DNA of 64,000 nt from Exophiala sp. HKRS030 (lineage: Eukaryota; Ascomycota; Eurotiomycetes; Chaetothyriales; Herpotrichiellaceae): NCBI GenBank assembly GCA_023897205.1, contig JAHWDD010000003.1, forward strand, positions 3,723,665-3,787,664, written 5' to 3'. The translations under genes and the position numbers were made by a program. Below, one piece after another: positions 11,901 to 22,781 of the stretch; the stretch's first letter is position 1; each line of letters starts with the position of its first letter. The notes below the pieces were generated by a model. That model was not told where the DNA came from. It did no database searches and was given only the letters and a program-made list of their open reading frames with translations.

Positions 11901-12511
11901 TCCTGCCCTCCTGCCCTCTTTGCCCTCTTACCCTCTGACGCTCCTGCCCTCGTTCCCTCAATCCCTAATCCTCGTCACCAGTGCAAGTGGATGCGGATCT
12001 TTTCTTATCCTCACAGCCTTTCCCTACTCCTCACTCCTCACACTCCTCTTTCCCATTTGTCTCAACCTACACCTACACCTCTCGCTTTTTACTCTCTCTC
12101 GTCTCCATCTCACCTTCGTTGGTCTTTCTCCCTGACACTCGCTGACATTCCCACAACATAACACACTTCCGTCTTCCCTGTCCTTTGACTTGATCCAACT
12201 AATCCACAAATCCTCAGCCCTCAGCCCAGACACCTCTCTGTCTGCCTGACAGCTTTTCTCCTTTAACCTGGGCATTCCTCTTTTCCTTTCTCAAACCATC
12301 ACGTTCGTTACAATCAACACTGGCGAATTCCAACGCTTGGGACAGCTGGGAAGTCGCACGAGGTTACGACTCCCACTCGCGTCCCTCATCACCTCAACCA
12401 CCTCAATCACAACCTCCCGTCATCAGAACATCCCTCGCCTTTGGTGACAACAACAACAGCAGCAACAACAACATCCCTCCTCAGAACCCCTTCTCACCCT
12501 CCTCCCCAGAC

Positions 12512-14896
12512 ATGGACCACGACGAGCAGAGCAGCAATGGCATGCTGCGGCCTCTGTCACAACCTGCTTTGAACTCGAGATTCCCTTCGCTTCGACGACT
12601 CAATTCCACAGAGCCCTATCGACATCGCTCACTTCCCGCCGAACCATCCCCTGATCAACCCGAGAGCGAGACCACATTTGCTGTTCTTTACGATGATGGC
12701 CCAGACTATCACGTCGGCCACTATGATAATCGCGGTTCCATGCAGTCCCAGCAGAACAGACCAGATTCCATGGCTTCATATGCTCCCTCCTTTCGGACGC
12801 GTGATTCCCGCCTTGTCAGTGACGATCACTACCTCGACCGTAATCAAGACTTTGTCGCCAACCAGAGGCTTCTGGCCGAGGGTTATCTCAATAACAACGA
12901 CTCCCTGTATGACCAATCCGTTCCTCGTTATCCAACCCAATCCGAAGAGACCTTGGCTATGAATACTCTGCACAATTCGTATCCTCGAGATGAGAAACGT
13001 CCACTTTCCATGATGTCTCCTCCATTAAATCGTCCTCAGTCCAAACACTCTCACGAATCTTGGTGTACTTGCGACGAGGACCACGGTCACGGTCACGCCT
13101 CAGGTCCCGCAATGTCCTCGGATAGGAAAGATCCCACAAAGTTTGATCTCGAGGCTCAGAACCCTCCAGCTACTCCCACACCATTCCTTCCCAAAGAGAA
13201 GCCTTCAAATCAGTTCGAGGTAAGTTTGAAATTTTAGTAATCCGCAAAACCCGTCACTAACGCGTCTCGCAGGTCAAATTCGCAGGTCCAAATGACCCTC
13301 TTGATCCTAAGAATTGGACCAGCAAGAAGAAGTGGGCGGTAACAGGTCTGACGGCTGCGTTCACATTCCTTTCACCCTTGGCTTCGTCTATGGTCGCCCC
13401 GCTATCCCACAGATCATGAGGGATTTCGACATTCCTTCTGATCAGAAGATCCAGGGTCAAATCGTCTTGTCCATCTTCGTTCTGGCTTATGCCATTGGTC
13501 CCATGTTCTTGGGTCCCCTTTCCGAACTATACGGACGTGTCCTTGTTTTGCAGCTCTCCAACATCGTCTTCTTGGCCTTCAACATTGCCTGCGGCTTTGC
13601 CCAAAGCAAAGCTCAGCTCATGGCTTTCCGCTTCTTGTCAGGTCTGGGTGGTTCCGCCCTCTAGCAATTGGTGGCGGTGTTTTGGGTGACTTGTTCAAAC
13701 CCGAAGAGCGTGGCAAGGCAATGGGTATCTATGCCATGGGTCCTCTTCTCGGTCCTGCCATTGGACCCATCGTGGGCGCGTGGGTCGCTGAGAAATCAAG
13801 CTGGCGATACATGTTCCACGCCTGCTCCGGTGTCACGGTCATTATCCTCCTCATCGGATTCTGGAAGTTCCAAGAAACCTACGCACCATACATCCTACAT
13901 AAGAAGGCCAAAATGATCCGCAAGCAAACCGGTGATTCTCGCTACTTTGCCGACGGTGAAGGTGAAGTTGATCAACCAGTGTGGAAGAAAGTCGTCAAAA
14001 CCATGGGTCGCGCTTTCAGCATGTTGTTCACTCAACCAATTGTCCAGGTCATGGCGCTATACATGGCTTTCTCCTACGGAGTCTTGTATCTGGCCCTTTC
14101 AACAATCATCACAGTATACCGAACAAATTATAACCAGTCTCTTGGTGTTGCAGGTCTCAACTATCTCTCACTCGGTCTTGGTTTCTTCTTTGGCGCTCCT
14201 ATTTGCGGTAAATCAAGCGATGTCATCTATCAGAAGCTCAAGAAGAAGGATCCTCGCGGCATGGGTAAACCTGAGTATCGTATGCCATTGGTTATTCCCT
14301 TCTCTCTACTCGTCCCTGTTGGTCTGTTGATTTACGGATGGGGAGCTCAAACTAGAACTCACTGGATTGTCCCCAACATTGGTACATTCATCTTTGGTGT
14401 TGGTACAATTGCAGCTTTCCAGTGTGTCACAACATACCTCGTCGACACATACGCTCGCATGGCCGCTTCCGCTGTCGCCGCCGTCACAGTATTGCGGTCA
14501 CTGGCTGGTTTCGGCTTTCCTCTATTCGCACCTATGATGTACGATGCTCTTGATTATGGTTGGGGTAATACCGTTTTGGCCATTGCAGCTGTTGGTATCG
14601 GTTTACCCACTCCCGTCCTCTTGTGGATGTTCGGTGAGAAGCTACGAAAGCGAAGCAGCATGGCTGCTAAAGGACCACCTGGAGGTCCTGGCGGTCCTGG
14701 AGGTCCAGGTAAAGGTCCCGGAGGTCCAGGTGGTCCAGGTGGTCCTGGCGGTCCCCCAGGAGGTCCAGGTGCTAAAGGACCCGGTGGTCCTCCTGGAGGT
14801 CCTGGAGGCAAGCCCGGTTTCGGACCTGATGGAAAACCCACCGGTCCTCCACCACCATTCCCAGGAACATCGTTCAAGGGACCAGGCCCAAGATGA
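12512..14896 (+). CDS. MFS drug:H+ antiporter (DHA1-type) with collagen-like C-terminal tail; two apparent -1 frameshifts
   Basis: Exons 12512-13219 and 13273-14896, with intron GTAAGT...CAG of 53 nt. Allowing for two single-base losses, the protein is about 777 aa. About 250 residues of Ser/Pro/Asn-rich cytoplasmic N-terminus precede PNDPLDPKNWTSKKKW, the usual entry into TM1 of DHA1 transporters. Motif A (GPLSELYGR) and a textbook antiporter motif C (GPLLGPAIGPIVGAW) are present, then the second six-helix half. The last ~75 residues are Gly/Pro repeats. The frame breaks at the C4 run 13397-13400 and at the C3 run 13657-13659. In each case one extra C restores family-conserved sequence on both sides, so consensus error is more likely than decay. 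The frame is also open upstream without ATG to 12203, so the N-terminus may be incomplete. Substrate unknown. Confidence 0.9.
14664..14893 (+). repeat. Gly/Pro-rich coding repeat (GGPGGP-type)
   Basis: This is the 3' end of the MFS gene. GGTCC and GGACC words alternate so that the protein reads mostly as GGP/GPP triplets interrupted by Lys and Ala. The composition differs sharply from the rest of the gene. Confidence 0.85.
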
Positions 14897-17800
14897 TTCA
14901 ATTGTCTAAAGTTTTGGGCATGAAAATTACCCTAATCTAATAACCCACCATACTCCTCTTGTATCTATGTCTCTATGTCCGAGAATTTACTATGTCATCA
15001 TGGAATGAGCGGAATCGGCGTTTTGGGATTTTTGGAAAAGGCATTTTGGGAACACATTTATTCATGCGCAAGAGCGCCTAGGTGGACGATATATAAACTT
15101 CTGTGTCATGCTCATCTATTTGCAAGAATATTTGGTGAATGAGATGGAGAGAGATTGTGAGGCAGTGGTATTTGTGATGGATAGTTGAATACGGGTAGAA
15201 GAGATGGAAACATAATCGATCTTTTCTCTCGTCATCAGATATCAATTTACCACTTATTGATATGCTATAAAGCAGAAAGATGCATCAATGAATCCAAGAG
15301 AAAAGACGGCTGTATGATCATCGTCTCTTATTTTTAACTATATATCAATCGATAATATGAACAGTTTGATACTTTGAATTGTACCTGAAACTGGGGATAT
15401 TATCAACATGGGCAGTTCCAATCGTTGTCCGCGTGAATTCCTTTCCACACTGATCACATCGTACCTCTTTGACAACATGCAGTGGGTTTTTTTACAAGCA
15501 TAGCAGTGTAAGTTACAAGCACAAGGACCAGCACCAAGCACTCACAGCCACGTCGACACAAACGATATTGTCACAAGCACGTCACGACACTTTCTAGACA
15601 CCATGGCAGGGCTATGCCGCCCTCCAGAACCTAGACACAAGCAGACATTCAAATGAAATGGTTGGGCCAGACGGTCGTCGTCGCGCACCATGCTCTGCAC
15701 AATCCATTCACTATCCAGCAATGTACTATGTACACAGCCACAGGACGGGATGTAGAAAGGCATGTGCAAAGGGCAGCGGCTCTACTTCCTGGCCCCGAAT
15801 CAATTCTCCACCGACGACGAAGAGGAGGAGGAGTCATGACTACCTAGGAACTAGATGCATGACTTCATCACCCACTCACCTAGCCAGCAACGTTCTCACC
15901 CGTCATCACCATCGCTATCAACGGCCATCATCATCATCATCATCATTACCATCGGAATCGTCACGACTCACTAGCAACAGCAGCAGCAGCAGCAGCAACA
16001 GGACCACTACCGCTTGCTTCTGTCTCCGTTCCGCACTGCGCTCGGTTCATCATCAGACCGGAATGCACGGTACGACGAGGGGGCTGTGGGAATCAGTTCA
16101 GTTATCCACTTACCACAAGGCGAGTTTATGGCTCAAACAATGTAAAGGAAGTGTTGCAAACTTTGGGGCCGACATGTCTACATAGTGGGTAGGTAACCCA
16201 GGTACAGTAGGTGACTAGTCAGTTGGTACGTTAGGAAGCCAAGCAGGTACATGTGTAGATAGATGAGATATGCGAATACGTCGCCAGGTCAAATGGTCCA
16301 ACTCCCCTGGTTAACTAATGTCCGCTGATACAAGTAAATTACGGGAGACACTGACTTCTCGGTAGTTAGTTAGTTAGTAAACTGTCCTGGTTGAAACTTG
16401 AAACAAAGGACGTTGGCAAACTCGCACGTCTTTCTGCCTATCTCAGACGCCTCTATCTATCTGCCTACCTGCTTGCTTGCCCTGTTCGCCTGTTCGCCTA
16501 TTTCCCTGACTACTAACCACATAGTATCTGTGTATCCGACTCTAAACGCCGGTCGATCCTCATAACATTCCTATATCTTGCTACGTTTCCTGCCTGCTGC
16601 AGAACCCCGAGGTAGTCTGTAGCTCTGTGCCTTGAATCCATCATCCTAACTTAGTTAGATCCAACGTGCGTTTGGCGTCCTTTTGTCGGTATATCGTCTC
16701 GTGCGCAGAAAAAAGCCTGGTTTTGCGAGCGGAAATCCAGATTTTCAGGGCACAGCAGGCAGGATTTCTTCTGGTTTACCTCAAGGCGACCGTGGTGACG
16801 CTGCGCGCATGGACTGTCGGGATCTGGGAAAATTCACGAGATACAGGTGCAGGGACGGGTCCAGGTCAGGCAGAGGAGTTTGTACTTACTTACTAGGTAG
16901 TTAGCAGGGCTGACCAAGGTCTCAGGATGGAACTACCTGGTCAATACTTATTAGATAGAACTGGAGTGGGACGATCCGACAACGTGCCTTGGAAATCAAA
17001 GAAACATCAGGAATTCAGGATTCAGGATTCAGGATTCAAGCATCACAGTCGATCCAATCACGCTGTATGTACAGTACATTGGGTCAACCGCAGTGCGCTA
17101 TGCAAAGCACGCCTGGGCCGTTTTTGTTTTGTACTATTCGGTTTTCCTTGTGAAAATGCACTCCGTACTCCATACTCGATTCTACATACTCCAAGCTCGG
17201 TAAGTAATATGTGTGGCTACTATCAAAAAATCGCACGTCCGTAGTTCCTGTAACCATAACCAGGCTGATAACCTTGTACGTTACCTCCGGAGTACCTACA
17301 TGGATAGATAGATTCTCCGGTGGGATTAGTCACCACAGGTCCGTTATGCACTATACATCTGCATGCGAAGGTGCTTGGCCGCAAGTCTTTTCATCGGCCG
17401 ATGGTGGCCAATTATATCCATGATAATTGTCTAGGTAGTTAGTCTGTCAACGGCTGTACCCTAACTACTGTACGGAGTACATCGCATCCTAGGCTAGCTA
17501 GTTAGCTAACCGGCTGGACCAGCCCCAGTCGCTGTGCTGGCCAGAGGTTGAAAATAGATATGTACTCGCGGGTACATCCTCCGTACTTGCGTCGCGGAGT
17601 GCTTGCTAGCCAGGGAAAATGACTACTCGCTACGTTCGCAGACTCCGTAGCATGTCTGGTAAGTACTGTACCTATGTACGGAGGGAGGATGGATACTATA
17701 TTCAAGGCCGCAAACACCGGTTGTGTATCTGCCAATCGGCAATAGATATTTAACTCACCTCCGGTGTGAAGAAGGGAGTATGCTAACGGCCGGAGAAAAG

Positions 17801-19675
17801 TGTACTTAGGACTGTATATTGAGTTCGGCCCGCTGCGAGCGCAATCCTCAAGTGGGAAGGTGTCAAGCTGAAGCAAGCTAACTAGGAGGTTCGCTTCCTT
17901 TGGACTACGGATTCCTCATGATCTGTACAGTACATGTACAGTACCTCGTAAATTTATACTTCATTGGGAATGGGCAAGATCAAGAACTTTTAGTTGGAAT
18001 CAACCTGAGCACCTCCTCGATCCTTGCCCACTCTTCACTAACTATGAGTCCACTTTGACTGCATGTTGCGTTTGGAACGTTGGGGCTCTGAAATTCCCCG
18101 ATTACGCAGTCCTAACCAGTTAGTTACTTAATCAAGGTTCAAGGCCTCCCATCTCCGCCTGCTTTGCGAAGTTCAAACCCGCCGGCGTCGGGATTAAGGG
18201 GGCCAAGGGGCGGCCGTGGCCGAGACCACACACGTGTACCATACAGACTGTACCGTGTACCTAACTTAGTAAACGCTCCAGACAGATTAAGGCTGTGTGC
18301 GCTGCACTCTGGATGTGCTCGGCACGACAGCAATGTAGAAATGTGGGTATGCTCGCCACGTAGACGGTCCAACCCAACTTCTAAGTATGTGAGGCAGTGA
18401 ACCTGGCCACACTTCTTGGGGTGGGCGAAGGGGGCCGAAAGAATCAACTGCCAAAACAACGAACGCGTCTCCGATCTTTCATCTCGTACTGTAACACGTC
18501 GACCTTTAATTGAGTTGAGTATCATCAAGGAACTGTACAGTGGACTGATGGGGTTTTTTCCCGAGGAGGTCACGGCTGATCTAGATAGATACTAGCCTGT
18601 AGGCAAAGTTCGCAAACTGATCCATTGAACATTCCCTTGGTGCTCGGTGGTGGCAATTATGACTTCGTACAGGTACCTCGGTGGTCGTGTCCCAAGAGTT
18701 GAAGCGGCTAATGAGAGTCCAACGAGATAGCTTTTGCAGTCAAAAATCATACGCAACTTTGCTTAGTTGGAAATTAGAGATGTGGGTGGCGTTCGATCTT
18801 GAGATCTCGCGGAAATTTAGGGGTTGGAGGCATGGCGAATCGCGGGTTTTGTGCCTCGTGTTTGGGAAATTAAAGTTAGGGGCTGTCAGCCTTGCACTAA
18901 GAAGTTAGTTCAAGATGGAAATTATGTAAGTATGTTTGAGCTTGGAACTTGAGGTTTGGTTTTTTTGTTTGCTCGGCTTGTGGGGAGTCTTTTCGAGACC
19001 AGACTCGTGCCTGTCACAAATATTTGATTGTCATACTATTTTGTGTGAGTTGGGAGCTATTCCACGTGTGCAGGAAACCCTGGTAGAAACGATGTCATGT
19101 GTTTCGAGGATGCTGTATGCTATTGATTCACACAGGTCGCACCGCCCTGGCGCTTGCTTGCAATGGAGATTGATGATGTCGCCGTCTTCGGCGAATCCGA
19201 TATTCAATTCACGCACACAGAGATGTACCGATCATCGAGACTGGAACTTGAAGAACAGGAGTCTCTACACTGGTCAGTGAATCTATCGATGCTCAATGGT
19301 TCTGATGGGCAATCAGCCAAGTATGGCCAATGAATCACAGGAAAGAACTATCGCACGGTTGTCAGTTGAAATTTAGCACAAGAATTCCGATTCTGTAGGA
19401 TTTAAGAGTTTTGTCATCATGTTGGCATTATTGTATGGTTGGCTCTTGCTAAATGATCCTGCGCTCAAAAAGACACACATAGCAGGAATGGGAAAAGGCT
19501 GCGGAGGACTCTGAATGTCTTCTCCCAAGGTCTTCGACAGCTGCCCAGAGCTCTGCCACTCTGAGGCAGTGCCTTGATCAAGCCTTCAAGCCGTGTTCTC
19601 GAACCTTTTCGTTGCTGCCATGGCTCAACCCAGGCTCATGCCGCAATGATCACTCACCATTCCCATCCACGATTT
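14897..19675. other. Gene desert
   Basis: About 4.8 kb with no supportable gene. It starts with the MFS 3' flank. CAT and CAG trinucleotide runs lie at about 15928-15950 and 15972-15997, and a 7-bp ATTCAGG repeat (about three copies plus a partial) at 17013-17040. TTAG tetramers are near 16365, and GTACGGAGTAC-like words near 17161, 17287, 17470 and 17645. Frames of 144-175 codons here are driven by simple repeats or lack any recognisable feature. Confidence 0.6.
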
Positions 19676-20032
19676 TCATCCATGTTGAGGTCCGTTCCTG
19701 GCATAATACGCATACGAAGCTATAAGCGCAGCCGCCACGACCGAGACATGGCATATCGGCGCAATCAACGGCAAGTGATCGCGAATCATGGGAATATGAT
19801 CGAACACCCTTGCTAGCAGACTTTCATGATAAGGTGCTAATGGTGGAGGCTCCGGCATATTGTACGGCTGAGACCTCTCACGAGCGGGGTGCAGATTCCG
19901 ACGTAGATCTTGTAATGGGATTGGCTGTTCCTGGTAAGTCCGGGATCGGCGTGATTCGGGTTTCGGGGGTTGATGTGGATTTGAAGGTGTGGTGTTGAGG
20001 GTTGCGAGCTTTGGTGTCCACTTGGATGACAT
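19676..20032 (-). CDS. Possible small protein with a C-terminal membrane segment (118 aa)
   Basis: The frame from the ATG at 20032 encodes 118 aa. The first half is polar and Pro/Arg/Gln-rich. The C-terminal third has a plausible single hydrophobic segment (ICHVSVVAAALIASYAYY) followed by a short polar end, which would suit a tail-anchored protein. No family is recognised. It lies 845 bp from the stop of the TNT1-94-like gene, on the same strand. It could be a chance frame; the composition and the clean hydrophobic segment are the only support. Confidence 0.35.
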   Translation of the reverse strand: MSSKWTPKLATLNTTPSNPHQPPKPESRRSRTYQEQPIPLQDLRRNLHPARERSQPYNMPEPPPLAPYHESLLARVFDHIPMIRDHLPLIAPICHVSVVAAALIASYAYYARNGPQHG

Positions 20033-20876
20033 TCTTGTCGTGTGAAATGGACAGATCTCGGAAAAGCCAGACAATTGTAACTCTTATGACGGAATGTGTT
20101 GAGTCAGGCCTGCGGGAATGTTTCTCTTTCTGCTATTCACTTGTCAGGGAATGGCAGAATAGTCATCCCCAGGAAGGTAGTGTGATCCAAGGAAGAGAGG
20201 AATCTTCCGGCCAAAAGTCTTTTTAAAGCTTCGTGTTGGATTTATTCAGCCTTGCTGTTCCTATTCATCACTCATGGTTGTGAAGAGACCTAAGAACACT
20301 CACATTGAATGTCGACTCAAAGCCACAGACACTTCTGGAACAAAGATCACTGCTTTCGCACGAAAGAAAGCCTTTGTTGGAGGCCAATGTTACTGAAAGA
20401 ACCACCTTCTCTTGACAAAGCCTAAGCACTTGTTGTCTCCTTTCTTTGTCAACATTGAGTCACGAAGCCTGGGAGTTACGTGGTGGCGCTGGCTCCAAGA
20501 TGCAATTCACGAGGCGACGCGATAGGATTGGACCCTGAATGCTTTGCTAGAAGCCCACGTCGGTAATCCTCTCTGCTGGACCAAGTCCACCTGTATACCA
20601 AGATCATCGATGTCGTTGGTGAACGGTTACAGGATTGCCTTCAGTGCTGTTTGGGTGAGAAACGGGAAACTACACTTGTCGGCCTGAGCAACCAGCTGTG
20701 GATCGTGGGCTCATATCGTAAGGAATTTCTAACCTACAAGTACTGCATGGATAGTCGTGCTGACGCAAAGTCTCGGGTGAGCGAACCACGCATTATTACA
20801 ATGACATATTATCAGGAAAATGGATGGAGTGTTTGGGATCTGTTATGATTGTGTTCACCTACCGGTTGGAGTTGTG
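20033..20876. other. Intergenic region, nothing recognised
   Basis: About 840 bp between the possible small protein and the TNT1-94-like gene, both read on the minus strand. It would include their 5' and 3' flanks. No repeat or RNA gene was recognised. Confidence 0.5.
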
Positions 20877-22078
20877 CTATCTGCTTTGAGAAGGCTGTGA
20901 CTCCTTGATGTTCTCAGTTTCCTCAGTTTTCTTTGGCACTGAGGAATTTTGAATCTTGGTGTCCTTGGTGTCCATGTTTCTTTCGTTGAGTCGCTTCGAT
21001 AAATTCGTGTCATAAGCCTTCCTGAGACCTACCTTTCGACCGTCATCGAGGACTTTTTGCCAAATCTCCAGCGTTAATTTGAGCGAACGCTTGTAGTAGG
21101 GAAGCATGTCAAAATCCAAGGCTGTAGAATACGTTAAGGGGCTTGTTTCTGTTAACCAGGGTCGTTTCCGGTAGACAGGGGCTACCAGCAATTTTTCTGT
21201 TCCACGAGCAGTATTGTGCAGAATAGACATGTCCGACCGCGTATAGTATATCGAAACCCCTGACAAGGGCTCGAGTAGAGCCCCAGGTGATATTATGTTG
21301 GACTTGTGTTGGTTTGCAACATGGGGAGTGTAGATTACACGGTGGAGAAGAAGCACCGATTGTGTTCCATCGGGCTTTTTGTATTTCAACACAATCCCAC
21401 CAACGCCTTCGTACTTGTCTGTAGAGGACTCTGATGCTGTGATGAGGTTGCCTTTTGCCCTGAAGTCGATAGTGTGGAACCATGCCCAGTTGGAGCAGGT
21501 ATGGCAGGTGGCCCCGAGTCGAGCAGCCAGGCTCTTTCCTCTTTCTCTGGATTGATCGAGCCGCACAACGGTGAAAACCATGAGAAGCTTGGATAGAGAA
21601 GTTCCTTGTGCCGTCGTCTCTGGGCATTCGATGCTTTCTGTCGAACTGAACTGGATTTATTCTCGATTGGGACTGCATGTTTCTGGAAGAAAAAAATCGA
21701 TGGACTCGAGCTTTGGTCATGTCCTGAATCAAGAGTCAGCTTCGAGAATGCCAGATCAAGATGATCTATACTTAAATTTGCCGGCTCAGCTGCTGACACG
21801 TCGGTCTTGTCTTTGTTCGTGGGCTGATGGGTCTGGTCGCCAGAATTTTTGGGCAAGCTTCTGTCGTCTCGTGAAGGAACAAACGCCGCACCAGAGTTAA
21901 GCCGGACTTTCTTCAATGGTGGCAAGTTGTCTCGGCAGGTGGTATCACGACTAGGAGGCTCCCACCCACTTGGCGTAATCACGGGCAGGAAGGTAGGTCG
22001 ACTGCTGACTCTCCAGCCCGCTGACTTGGTTGTGGAGTCAGTCGTCGTTTCCCGTGAAGGCTTGTGCGATGGAACCAT
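20877..22078 (-). CDS. Retrotransposon TNT1-94-like beta-barrel (Copia protease-like) protein, stand-alone; one apparent -1 frameshift
   Basis: With one missing base restored the frame is about 400 aa from the ATG at 22078. About 200 polar, Ser/Lys-rich residues precede RAWLLDSG, then ATCHTC, F..IDF, the EGVGG glycine turn, VIYTPHV and NIISPGALL. This order matches the aspartic-protease-like beta-barrel of Copia Pol polyproteins (DSGAxxH start; TNT1-94-like domain). No integrase or reverse transcriptase follows: the last ~100 residues are charged and the gene then ends. No LTRs were recognised. The frame break is at the + strand C4 run 21512-21515, inside the DSGA motif. Either it is a domesticated stand-alone gene, as is common in fungi, or a truncated element. 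Function unknown. Confidence 0.7.
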
Positions 22079-22781
22079 GATTCCGGTATCCCTTAGGGCT
22101 TTGGTGTATCCCGCTGAAGATTGCGAAGATGAGAAAAGTCATTTGAATTCAAGATATCACAGCCTTATAAGCGTTCGCTTTCTTTGTGCAAGAGCACAAA
22201 AGAGCGCCTTCAAAGTATCATGCCCACAAAGCAAGAGCTACAATCAGGTTCACTCGACAACGCAGTAGACTCATATGCATGCCACTTGCTGTTTTTGTGT
22301 GGCACTACGCTACAAAGAGCCGTAAGAGGGGACCACCATTCCGGACAATGTCGGGTTGCTGAAACAAATGTCTGGCCTTTAGCATCAACGACCAACGGTG
22401 AGGGAAAGAAAATTTAGAAGCACCCACTCCTTGTAACAAGCAGGCGTAACACTAATGATCACATAGAGGATCTCAGATTGCGGATTGAGAGGCCTTGATA
22501 GCCTCAGATATGTCGCTATTGTCTGCAGAAATTTTAGCATTCAATTCATATATATACATGTCCCACACAGACATGTTTCCATAATCGCAAAACTCAGGAT
22601 GTGGTAGCGTAAAAAATGTTGCAAAGGCATGAGGTATATTGTAGAACCACAAGACAAAGTGTTTGCTTTTGTGATATTAGTGTTCAATCATATGCTGTTA
22701 ATACAAGAAGGCAGTGAGCACGTTCCCATCAAGACTGTTTGACACGCCATGGAAGCAATTCTTCGTTCTAAAGACGAAAGG
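22079..22781. other. Intergenic region
   Basis: About 700 bp upstream of the TNT1-94-like gene and downstream of the next minus-strand gene. It would contain the promoter of the former and the 3' UTR of the latter. Nothing specific was recognised. Confidence 0.5.

Larger units (their letters stand above)
4734..12202. other. Gene desert with dense short tandem repeats
   Basis: About 7.5 kb without a supportable gene. The longest frames (for example 9180-9626 on the minus strand) lack motifs and compositional signs of coding. The region contains clustered microsatellites at 5100-5950, at least seven full copies of TACGGAGTA or its complement (near 5680, 5722, 6258, 6322, 6532, 8064 and 11732), CTAA tetranucleotide runs, and GTAGCCC/CTGTAAC heptamer runs near 11480-11660. 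From about 11860 to 12300 the + strand is strongly pyrimidine-rich, as in promoters and 5' UTRs of filamentous fungi, and probably belongs to the MFS gene. Confidence 0.6.

Noticed and set aside
11676..12161. 161- and 144-aa overlapping frames on the plus strand
   Set aside because: They come from the pyrimidine-rich 5' region of the MFS gene; Pro/Leu/Ser-rich artefact.
13397..13659. Introns as the explanation for the MFS frame changes
   Set aside because: Conserved TM1 and the SGLGGSAPLAIGGG segment run straight through both sites; removing any GT..AG stretch would delete conserved helices.
15658..16185. 175-aa frame on the plus strand
   Set aside because: Driven by CAT and CAG trinucleotide runs that translate to poly-Ser; no conserved feature.
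18139..18573. 144-aa frame on the minus strand
   Set aside because: No motif or plausible domain; surrounding sequence is repeat-rich non-coding DNA.
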